From assembly GCF_014610845.1 (NCBI RefSeq), contig NZ_JABTCG010000001.1, forward strand, positions 744,001 to 808,000: DNA of 64,000 nt, given 5' to 3'. This stretch comes from Maribacter arenosus (GTDB lineage Bacteria > Bacteroidota > Bacteroidia > Flavobacteriales > Flavobacteriaceae). Shown in pieces: positions 1 to 7,483 of the stretch (position 1 is its first letter; each line of letters opens with the position of its first letter). The notes under the pieces were generated by a model that saw only the letters and a program-made list of their open reading frames with translations, did not search any database and had not been told where the DNA came from. The position numbers were made by a program, and so were the translations under genes.

Positions 1-293
1 TTGTCCAATATCGCCTTAAGGTTCTTAATCTGTTCTTGTAAACTATCTACTAATTCATGTGATCCGATATCGATGGAAACACGCCCAAAATTCTTTCGAT
101 CAGGATAGGAAGGGTGGGCACCGATATGAACTCCGTGTTTTTTGGCCAATTTCGCGGTTCGGGTCATTGATTTGATATCCCCTGCATGTCCCCCACAAGC
201 AATATTACAGGAAGAAACCAAAGGAAGTAATTCGGCTTCATTGCCTATACCTTCCCCTACATCACAATTAATATCGATATATCTTTTCCCCAT
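1..293 (-). CDS. pxpA: 5-oxoprolinase subunit A (LamB/YcsF family), 3' end outside window
   Basis: The first 97 codons are present and the gene runs off the left edge. The reading starts MGKRYIDINCDVGEG, the LamB/YcsF signature, followed by CNIACGGHAGD and GAHPSYPDR, both conserved in this family. PxpA works with PxpB and PxpC in ATP-dependent opening of 5-oxoproline to glutamate; those partners would lie beyond the window and are not seen. The ATG directly follows the TAG stop of the Nramp-like gene, so the two are probably translationally coupled. The family call is firm; the pathway call rests on family knowledge. Confidence 0.9.
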   Translation of the reverse strand, partial: MGKRYIDINCDVGEGIGNEAELLPLVSSCNIACGGHAGDIKSMTRTAKLAKKHGVHIGAHPSYPDRKNFGRVSIDIGSHELVDSLQEQIKNLKAILD

Positions 294-1487
294 CTAAAAA
301 ATACCCAGTACCTTGATTATACTTTTTGCACCCAATAGAATTGCCAATAAAATAATGACGAACCCTAAACAATTCTGTAGTAAAGAATTTTTATATTTCC
401 CCATGACCGATGTTTTATTGACTATCCATAGCAGAAAGATGGCAATCACCGGCAATAATAATCCATTTGCCACCTGGGCAAATTTGATGATTTCAATAGG
501 CTTGATACCTAAGGAAAGAAAAACCACTCCGATCGCAAGGATAATCATCCACACTATCCTGAATTTAAAATCCTTTAACCCTACATTCCATCCAAAACAA
601 CTATTGGTCACATATGCGGCTGCCAAGGGAGCTGTTATGGCCGAAGTAATCCCTGCTGCAAACAATCCGATTCCCATAAAATATCGGGCACTATCGCCAT
701 ATAATGGTTCTAAACCTTTTGCCAAATCCATAACATTGACCACTTCCTTTCCTGGAATGGCCGCGGCGGCAATGACTACTGCCATGGAGACCAAACCGCC
801 CAAGGCTATTGACATGAACGTGTCCTTTCTTGCCGTTTTTAAATCATCTTTCGACTTCCATTTTTCACTGACCAAAGAAGCATGAAGAAATAAATTATAC
901 GGTACGACCGTCGTGCCCACCAAGGCAATGATCATCAATAAACTATCCGTAGGTATCTTGGGAACGAACATGCCTTCCAATATTCTAAGGATGTTGGGTT
1001 TGGTAATCATTGCCGTTAAAAGAAAAGAAAGGCTCATGATGATTACCAAGGTTACAAATACTTTTTCCAAAGTTTTATAATTCCCCATGTACAACAAAAT
1101 AAAAGCCAAGATTCCAATGACATAGGGATAATAAAGTGCGTTTTCCTCACCAAACAACGCATTCAATCCCAGCGTGGCACCGCCAATATTACCTGCTTCA
1201 TAGGCCGCATTTCCAACTACGATAGCTGCCAAAATAATTCCCATGAACAAATTTCGAATCCAAGGTGTATGTAATTCGTTTTTGATGGCGTTGGCCAACC
1301 CATTTTGGGTAATTATACCTAATCGGGCAGACATCTCTTGCAGTACAATGGTTGCAATTATCGAAAGCAACAGGGCCCATAATAGGGCAAACCCAAAACC
1401 GACACCAGCCAGAGTACAGGCGGTTATCGTACCTGGTCCAATAAAGGCCGCTGCCACCAATACCCCAGGGCCAATTTTTTTAAACAT
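294..1487 (-). CDS. Nramp-family transporter with altered metal site (YcsG-like)
   Basis: This 397-aa inner-membrane protein has about eleven hydrophobic segments and an Nramp-like N-terminus. Aligned to MntH, the helix-1 metal motif DPGN reads GPGT, and the helix-6 MPH motif reads VPY (VVPYNLFLHASLV). The Asp, Asn and Met that bind Mn/Fe in classical Nramp proteins are therefore absent. The gene sits between a DUF2891 lipoprotein and pxpA with 1- and 0-nt gaps, as ycsG does beside ycsF in Bacillus. The substrate could be another cation, or 5-oxoproline or a related organic acid; that is inference. The family call is secure and the substrate unknown. Confidence 0.85.
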   Translation of the reverse strand: MFKKIGPGVLVAAAFIGPGTITACTLAGVGFGFALLWALLLSIIATIVLQEMSARLGIITQNGLANAIKNELHTPWIRNLFMGIILAAIVVGNAAYEAGNIGGATLGLNALFGEENALYYPYVIGILAFILLYMGNYKTLEKVFVTLVIIMSLSFLLTAMITKPNILRILEGMFVPKIPTDSLLMIIALVGTTVVPYNLFLHASLVSEKWKSKDDLKTARKDTFMSIALGGLVSMAVVIAAAAIPGKEVVNVMDLAKGLEPLYGDSARYFMGIGLFAAGITSAITAPLAAAYVTNSCFGWNVGLKDFKFRIVWMIILAIGVVFLSLGIKPIEIIKFAQVANGLLLPVIAIFLLWIVNKTSVMGKYKNSLLQNCLGFVIILLAILLGAKSIIKVLGIF

Positions 1488-1488
1488 A

Positions 1489-2598
1489 TTATTCCGAGTG
1501 GTTTAGCGCATATAAGGCAAATGTTCCCAGCCAATGTGTCCCCTCATAATTACCATCAACAATACTCGGTAATGAATAAGTTATATGCTCATCTGCAATA
1601 TTTCTTAAATGGGCATATTCCGGCAGGGTTTCCGCAATACCGTATAAACACCATGCCCTACTAAAATTAAGTCCATCGATATGCACTAGCTTACCATCGG
1701 TTCTATCTGAAACTTTCCCTGGTTCTAAGGTAAAAGAAGTATTCGTCATCATTGGCAGGAAAGATTTGAACCATTTTTTGAACTCTTCTTTAGATAAGAC
1801 CTTTCGTACAATATCAACTTCTTGTAGACAAGGGGATAAAAAATCAAATCCACTAGGTTCCCAGTTCAAGGGACACTCAATGTCACTCATGTAAAAGCGG
1901 ATTACACTATTTTCTATTACCTTCTTAAGTTCAATATGGTTTGTTGTTTGTGCGTAGTCCCATGCCAAGGACATTCCAAAAGCCGTATTACTGTGTTCCC
2001 CAACCCGAATGGGATAATTCAGTTTGGGAAGAAAATCAATATATCCTTTGATAATGATCTCAACCAATGGTTGTAGGTTTGCATCCAATTCTTTAGCCAT
2101 TGGGTCGTCCCAGGTATGCAGTTCCTCGGCTAGCTTCAATAACCAAGCCCAGCCATAGGTGCGTTCATAGGTTGCATTGCCTTCCATATTGAAATATGCT
2201 AGCTCTCCCTCTATATTTTCCTTGGATAAATTGTCGATAAGTTTGGCGCGAATCGCCTCAGCTTCGTTTACCTCAGGAAATTGTCTTAGGAGAGAAACCA
2301 AAGACCAATGACCATGAACCGATGAGTGCCAATCAAAACAGCCATAGAATGCGGGGTGTAAAGTTTTTGGATTTTTTAGATGTGTTGAATCATGTAGTGT
2401 TTGGCCCAACTTGTTGGGATATTCGGTCTGTATACATCCAAAGGGCAAACTGGCCAACCTATTGGCTTGCATTAAGTTCAATTTTGGCGATACCACATCA
2501 TTTGTTTGGGTGTTTTGTTGTTCCGACCCTTTTTTACAACCTACCATCAGTACTAGCATCAATAGTATTGCATTAAATCCTCTATGTTTCAAAGTCAT
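1489..2598 (-). CDS. DUF2891 family lipoprotein
   Basis: The 369-aa protein begins with a lipoprotein signal peptide (LMLVLMVGC, predicted lipid-bearing Cys21), so it should be membrane anchored in the periplasm or outer membrane. The body matches DUF2891 as I remember it: HPAFYGCFDWHSSVHGHW near the N-terminus and a Trp-rich, all-helical look. The mature function is not established. It is the first gene of a tight minus-strand operon with the Nramp-like and pxpA genes. A role in handling pyroglutamyl compounds or peptides is an inference from this context only. Confidence 0.8.
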   Translation of the reverse strand: MTLKHRGFNAILLMLVLMVGCKKGSEQQNTQTNDVVSPKLNLMQANRLASLPFGCIQTEYPNKLGQTLHDSTHLKNPKTLHPAFYGCFDWHSSVHGHWSLVSLLRQFPEVNEAEAIRAKLIDNLSKENIEGELAYFNMEGNATYERTYGWAWLLKLAEELHTWDDPMAKELDANLQPLVEIIIKGYIDFLPKLNYPIRVGEHSNTAFGMSLAWDYAQTTNHIELKKVIENSVIRFYMSDIECPLNWEPSGFDFLSPCLQEVDIVRKVLSKEEFKKWFKSFLPMMTNTSFTLEPGKVSDRTDGKLVHIDGLNFSRAWCLYGIAETLPEYAHLRNIADEHITYSLPSIVDGNYEGTHWLGTFALYALNHSE

Positions 2599-2838
2599 AT
2601 AATCTCATCTAAAAATGAATTCTAAAGTTAAACAAAATAGATCAATCAGGACCGCAATCAAAGTCCAAAAAATACAAGGGTAGAAAATATGCATTTCACC
2701 ACAGTTTTAACATTTTTTGATGCCGTTCATCTAATAATTTGCAGTTCGTCTAAAAGTGGGGTGTCATACATCGAAAATTTATAATAATCGTGAAAGTACA
2801 GGGTTATTATTATCCCAAATCAAAATCAATTTAATTAA

Positions 2839-3282
2839 ATGACGTGCTTAGAATGTAGTAAGAAACTTGATTACTTAGATCATAGAAATTCAATGGACCA
2901 GTTAGGTGTTGAACTTTGTGGTAACCACCATACCCGAATGGTAAAGTTGATCGAGACAAAAAACACACCTATTGAGGCCATTCAATTGTATTATGGCCTA
3001 AAAGGAGCTGGTGTTCAGGCCATGTTGGAATGGTGGGACGGTAAAAAATCTGTCGATATCGCTATTTCCAGGGTAAAACTAAATATTGAAATAGATGCGG
3101 AATATCATATGATGACCCATGAACAGGCCATCAATGATCTGGAAAGAACCATGCACTCATTTAAAAATGGATTTACCACCATTCGAATTCCGCATGTTTT
3201 GATAAAGCATTATTTAAAGGAAACCGTAAATAACATCCTTGGAATAATGGAAGGATTAAAGGCTAACATTAAAGTGATTTAG
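2839..3282 (+). CDS. Cys/His N-terminus plus DUF559-like nuclease-fold protein
   Basis: This 147-aa protein has two parts. Residues 1-40 hold CLEC, then DHR, then C..HH spaced like a small zinc-binding site. Residues 70-125 read VDIAI, LNIEIDAEYH, then a helix with NDLERT and a strand ending TTIRIP, the layout of DUF559/Vsr-type PD-(D/E)XK folds: Asp, then E-x-D at a strand end. The acidic residues remain, but the usual Lys position is not clear, so activity is uncertain. It has its own 240-bp upstream region and precedes a membrane protein. I know of no characterised member. Confidence 0.6.
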   Translation: MTCLECSKKLDYLDHRNSMDQLGVELCGNHHTRMVKLIETKNTPIEAIQLYYGLKGAGVQAMLEWWDGKKSVDIAISRVKLNIEIDAEYHMMTHEQAINDLERTMHSFKNGFTTIRIPHVLIKHYLKETVNNILGIMEGLKANIKVI

Positions 3283-3312
3283 TCTATGCCGTAAATTAAA
3301 AAAAACACTGCT

Positions 3313-3876
3313 ATGCGTCCATCTAAAAAAGTATTGACTTTGCCATTACGTATTTTATCCATTGCCCTTTTAATTGGTGTGGCAATGAAAATACTGGCGT
3401 GGCCTATGGCCACTGAGATTATGTTTTTTTGCTTTGCTACAGTAGGCTTACTCTATGGATATCGTTTCTGGAAAAAACCGACAAAACAGTTTATGGACTA
3501 TAATAAACTTATCATGGTCTCTTTCTGGGCGGTGAATGGTATTTTCAACCTTTTGGATTTGCCTTATACCCTCTTTTTTCAGGCTATCATTGCAATTTCA
3601 TTTATACTTTGGTTCGTTTTGGAAGGTGCAACTTATTTTATTAATGGCGATCTAAAGTCAACAAACAAGTCCCTGCAATTACTTTGGAATTTAGCCATGG
3701 TTTTCGGAACCTTGGCTATAATCTCCGGGAGTCTACTTAAAATCCTGAATTGGGAATATGCGATTTCGTTACTAGCTATGGGAGTAGCTATTGTATGTGC
3801 TTATATTTTCAGGGATACATTTGTGGGTAGTGGATTGCAAAACGATGATTCCAATAATGGGGAATATCAATTGTAA
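3313..3876 (+). CDS. Hypothetical polytopic membrane protein
   Basis: The 187-aa protein has about six hydrophobic stretches (roughly residues 12-28, 34-48, 66-80, 86-106, 122-142 and 147-165) and a short polar tail. The segment MKILAWP recalls the start of GldL-like gliding proteins, but the rest does not convince me. It lies 30 bp after the nuclease-fold gene on the same strand, so they may be co-transcribed. No catalytic or binding motif is visible and no function is proposed. Confidence 0.6.
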   Translation: MRPSKKVLTLPLRILSIALLIGVAMKILAWPMATEIMFFCFATVGLLYGYRFWKKPTKQFMDYNKLIMVSFWAVNGIFNLLDLPYTLFFQAIIAISFILWFVLEGATYFINGDLKSTNKSLQLLWNLAMVFGTLAIISGSLLKILNWEYAISLLAMGVAIVCAYIFRDTFVGSGLQNDDSNNGEYQL

Positions 3877-4505
3877 CCCTCAATCATGATCATACTCCGT
3901 TTATTGGGTGTTGTCAAGTATTAAGTCACTGTTAATATTTCTGAGACACTAGTCCTTATTCTTGAAGTATTCTAAAGATAAAATCGTATCCAGCGTTAAA
4001 CTGCACTGATTATAGGATTTCTAAAATTATGGTCGTGGGTCTTTACAGATAATTTTTACCCTTAAACCAAGATATGGTCCCACATCGAATTTTCATCCCT
4101 TTACACGAACTTAAAGAAGTTTATTATGAATTCTTCTGTTATCTATATATAACAAATACAGTCGAATGAATAAAAAAACTACCCCATCTTACATTTTATA
4201 CGCTTTTTGCGCCTTTTGCTTTATATGGGCCATATATGTGCTTCTGTTCAGTGTTTGAAAACAAAGAACAGCTATCAACCGAAACTTTGGTGACTTACAT
4301 TTGCTGACAACGGATGTCGACATCACATATTTATCCTACCCAATTTAATAAGCCTTGAGCCATACTTACCATTAAATTCTAGTACTATCGATAATATATG
4401 TAAGTTAAAAAAAGTGATTTGGCACAAAAGGTCCATTGACCAATAAATGTTGCTTTATATCCGAGATAGTTTTTAATTTTGGTATATGGATTTACCTTGT
4501 TGATT
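3877..4505. other. Long intergenic stretch, no firm gene
   Basis: About 630 bp separate the membrane protein from the BKACE gene. The only item with coding character is a 30-codon hydrophobic ORF at 4166-4258, listed separately. I see no tRNA, clear terminator or repeat array. A TTGGCAC string near 4432 lacks the downstream TTGC half of a sigma-54 promoter. Confidence 0.5.
4166..4258 (+). CDS. Possible 30-aa single-span membrane peptide
   Basis: ATG to TGA gives 30 residues: a basic start (MNKKTTPSY) followed by a hydrophobic span of about 20 residues rich in Phe, Leu, Ile and Cys. This is the shape of small membrane proteins or of a decayed signal segment. The sequence that follows has no open frame, so it may also be the relic of a longer gene. 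Evidence is composition only. Confidence 0.25.
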   Translation: MNKKTTPSYILYAFCAFCFIWAIYVLLFSV

Positions 4506-5378
4506 ATGAACAAGAAACTAATAGTCAATTTCACTCCAACGGGTATGATACCTACTAAGGAGATGACCCCACATGTACCAATCAGTGTTTCAGAAATCGT
4601 TGAGGACGTTCATAAGGCTCATGAAATAGGAATCACTATGGTCCATTTACATGCTAGGGATAAAATAACCGGTAATCCTACGTATCATAAGGAAATATAT
4701 GCCCAAATTATTGAAGGCATTCGTAAATTCGCTCCAGAACTTGTTATCTGTGTATCATTGAGCGGTAGGGATTTTGGGGAATTGGAACAACGAGCAGATC
4801 CTTTATTTCTAGAAGGAGCATTAAAACCGGACATGGGAAGTTTAACTTTAAGTTCCCTGAACTTTAATGCCACGGCCAGTATCAATTCCCCAAAAATGGT
4901 ACAAGACTTAGCTTCCATAATGAAGGAGAAAGGTATTGTTCCTGAACTGGAAGTGTTTGATATTGGTATGTTGAATTATGCTAAATACCTAGTTCGAAAG
5001 GAGTTATTACAGCCCCCTTTTTATTTTAATCTGCTTTTGGGAAATATCGCTTGTGCCCAGGCCAATTTGTTACATACTGGCGTTATGGTAAATGACCTGC
5101 CAGACGAGGCATTATGGAGTCTAGCGGGAATAGGCAATGATCAGCTGAAAATGAATTCACTGTCAATAGCCATTGGGGGGGGGGTTCGTGTAGGAATAGA
5201 GGATAATATTTGGTTTGATTCTGAACGAACTACTTTGGCCACTAATGCGAACCTGATACTAAGAATACATACCATTGCAGAAGCAAATGATAGAAAAATA
5301 ATGAAGCCTGCAGAATTTCGAACCAAGATGAAAATCGCGCAAGGACCTGGGAAATTTGGCAGGGAATCGGTTACATAA
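4506..5378 (+). CDS. BKACE-family beta-keto acid cleavage enzyme (DUF849)
   Basis: BKACE enzymes condense a beta-keto acid with acetyl-CoA and release acetoacetate plus a new CoA ester, using a divalent metal. Here HLHARD (about residues 48-53) supplies the two metal-binding His. SGRDFGE follows near residue 88, and the C-terminal GGGVRVGIEDN loop is typical. I chose the ATG at 4506 (MNKKLIVNFTPTG) because the family begins at this strand; a longer reading from 4479 adds nine unsupported residues. A run of ten G at 5175-5184 encodes the conserved Gly loop. Length (290 aa) is normal and the substrate cannot be deduced. Confidence 0.85.
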   Translation: MNKKLIVNFTPTGMIPTKEMTPHVPISVSEIVEDVHKAHEIGITMVHLHARDKITGNPTYHKEIYAQIIEGIRKFAPELVICVSLSGRDFGELEQRADPLFLEGALKPDMGSLTLSSLNFNATASINSPKMVQDLASIMKEKGIVPELEVFDIGMLNYAKYLVRKELLQPPFYFNLLLGNIACAQANLLHTGVMVNDLPDEALWSLAGIGNDQLKMNSLSIAIGGGVRVGIEDNIWFDSERTTLATNANLILRIHTIAEANDRKIMKPAEFRTKMKIAQGPGKFGRESVT

Positions 5379-5389
5379 TATGCTTGTTT

Positions 5390-6031
5390 ATGGAAGTAAA
5401 TAAGGGTAAATTTTATAGAATACACTGGTTTTTTAACATATTACGGAATGGACTCCTTCTGTATGGGATAAGGAATCGGATGGCAAAAATTGGCTTGGAC
5501 TTTGATTTGTTTTATTGGGTGAAGGAAGCGGATTCAGAATGTGAACAACCTTTAATCAAGGGGAATCCTGAGGAATATTCCTTTGAATATATTGATATCG
5601 TAGAAATAAAATCCATCGGTAAGTCAAGGAGAGGTTTACCTGAGGAAGAATTGCTCCGTGGATATCAAGAAGGGCAAATTTGTATTGGTTTACGTCATAA
5701 TAAAGATATTGCGGCCTATATGTTTATTGAACTTAATGACTTCAATTATAATCGCAAAAGATTTAAGTTAAAGGAGAATGAAGCCTATCTACTAAACATG
5801 TATACTTTTGAATTGCACCGTGGTAAAAACTTGGCACCTTATCTACGTTATCTAAGTTATCAACTTTTACATGAAATGGGCAGAGATACCATTTACAGTA
5901 TATCTGCGTATTTTAATAAATCTACTATAAGGTTTAAAAGTAAACTCAATGCAAAACATCAAAAGATGTATTTGTATGTTATTTTATTTAAGAAGTATCA
6001 TTCACATTTTTTGTTGCGAACCTACAACTAG
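5390..6031 (+). CDS. GNAT-like acetyltransferase family protein
   Basis: The 213-aa protein looks like a GNAT-fold enzyme. The C-terminal half has YLLNMYTFELHRGKNLAPYL, which fits the acetyl-CoA loop (R-G-K-x-x-A-P-Y), followed by a helix and SISAYFNKSTIRFKSKLNA, a common GNAT ending. The N-terminal 100 residues are less recognisable. The ATG at 5390 is preferred over an in-frame TTG six bases upstream. The gene starts 11 bp after the BKACE stop, so the two form a likely operon. The acceptor substrate is unknown. Confidence 0.6.
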   Translation: MEVNKGKFYRIHWFFNILRNGLLLYGIRNRMAKIGLDFDLFYWVKEADSECEQPLIKGNPEEYSFEYIDIVEIKSIGKSRRGLPEEELLRGYQEGQICIGLRHNKDIAAYMFIELNDFNYNRKRFKLKENEAYLLNMYTFELHRGKNLAPYLRYLSYQLLHEMGRDTIYSISAYFNKSTIRFKSKLNAKHQKMYLYVILFKKYHSHFLLRTYN

Positions 6032-6180
6032 AGCGCAATTCATACCGCTTTTAAGGCAAATGTAATCCTCTATAATTGTTTCAGTGCTTAAAACGTGGAA
6101 AAACACTATATCCGATTAATCTCGCCATGAAGTAACAAGCAAACATTCTTCTCTCTCATTATAGGCCATTTTAGAATATA

Positions 6181-7185
6181 TTACCTCACAAACCGTCCTG
6201 TGGTGTTTCCTCCCAAAATATTGGTGACTTCTTTGACCGTAGTTAAGTTGACATCACCTTCATATGTGTGCTTTAAGGCACAGGCGGCACTTGCAAATTC
6301 AAGTGCTTTGTAATCATCAAATTGTTGTAATCCGTAAATCAAACCGGCTGCGAAGGCATCCCCAGTGCCAATACGATCCACAATGTGGGTAATATCCAAA
6401 TCTTGGGTTTCCCTAAACTCCTTGCCATTCCACATTCTAGCCCTAATCTTATGCCATGATGAATTTAAGGAGGTTCTAATCTTATCGAATACTTTTTCAA
6501 TAGATGGAAAAGTTTGCATCAACTGTTTACTCGCTTTAAGAAAATCATCATTGGAATAACCAAATTCAGTACCAAGCACTTCATTTATTTCATTAATACC
6601 TCCTATAAAAATAGTAGAATAGTCAAGCAATTCGATCAACGCTTCTTTTGGGTCTTGTCCATATTTCCATAAACCACTGCGATAGGTTGGGTCTGCGGAA
6701 ACTGTCATTCCTTTCTGCCTCGCTAACTTCAATCCAGCTTTAAGCGTGTCAAAAGCTCCCTGTGATAAAGCCGGTGTAATTCCCGTCCAATGCATCCAAG
6801 AACCATTTACCAAGGCCTCCTCCCAGTTTATTTTGTCGGGTACGATTTGGGAAAATGCAGAGTGCGATCTATTATAAGAAATAGCACTAGGTCGCATAAC
6901 GGCACCTACCTCCAAGAAATAAACCCCTAGAGGCCTTTCTGATAAAGTGATTGAAGTGGTGTCCACCCCAAATTTTCGGATATATGAAATGGCTGTTTCC
7001 CCTATAAAGTCTTCCGAAACTGCACTAATATGTTTTACATCCCCCCCAAAATTCGCAATGGAAATCGCCACATTCAACTCAGTGCCCCCAAAATAAAATT
7101 CAACACTATTCGATTGAATGAATTTTTTATTGCTTTTTGGCGAAATACGCATCAATACTTCTCCGAACGTTATAATTTGACCCAT
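6181..7185 (-). CDS. kdgK: PfkB-family sugar kinase, probably 2-keto-3-deoxygluconate kinase
   Basis: The 334-aa cytoplasmic kinase has the ribokinase features in order: GGTELNVAIS near residue 35 for sugar binding and RIGTGDAFAAG near residue 280, with the catalytic Asp and anion hole. The text around both motifs resembles KDG kinases, which phosphorylate 2-keto-3-deoxygluconate from alginate or pectin breakdown, a common marine flavobacterial pathway. No aldolase or lyase gene is adjacent, so the sugar is inferred. ATG at 7185 is preferred to a TTG at 7203. Confidence 0.8.
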   Translation of the reverse strand: MGQIITFGEVLMRISPKSNKKFIQSNSVEFYFGGTELNVAISIANFGGDVKHISAVSEDFIGETAISYIRKFGVDTTSITLSERPLGVYFLEVGAVMRPSAISYNRSHSAFSQIVPDKINWEEALVNGSWMHWTGITPALSQGAFDTLKAGLKLARQKGMTVSADPTYRSGLWKYGQDPKEALIELLDYSTIFIGGINEINEVLGTEFGYSNDDFLKASKQLMQTFPSIEKVFDKIRTSLNSSWHKIRARMWNGKEFRETQDLDITHIVDRIGTGDAFAAGLIYGLQQFDDYKALEFASAACALKHTYEGDVNLTTVKEVTNILGGNTTGRFVR

Positions 7186-7417
7186 CTTATCGTTTTGGGC
7201 CAAAATTAATAAAGGTTGAAGAAATAATGGGACTCCTCTTTAAAAAAAGTCCTATGATAAAAAACCATGTTATGGACTGATTTAATTGGGAACAATGCTG
7301 GCGTTGGTGTTGGCAGGCATAGTTTTCAACTAAACTGGCGCGTGCTGTTATAAAATTTAAAGGAAGTAGTATATGGTTATAATGTCATTCCAGATTATAG
7401 GATTTATGATGAATGTA

Positions 7418-7447
7418 ATCCGCCCCTGCTAAATAACAAGGGCGGAT
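7418..7447. terminator. GC-rich hairpin between peptidase and kinase genes
   Basis: ATCCGCCC (7418-7425) pairs with GGGCGGAT (7440-7447) across a 14-nt loop. It lies 37 bp beyond the stop of the S9 peptidase gene. There is no long T-run on the minus strand, so termination is plausible rather than clear. Confidence 0.5.
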
Positions 7448-7483
7448 CGGTTATTTTATTAAATTGATGGATGCAAACTATTC

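Noticed and set aside
313-885. Plus-strand ORF of 190 codons
   Set aside because: It lies antisense to the Nramp-like gene, whose membrane-protein reading is conserved. It is a shadow frame without family features.
4428-4450. Possible sigma-54 promoter before the BKACE gene
   Set aside because: TTGGCAC is present, but the -12 element is GTCCA rather than TTGC.
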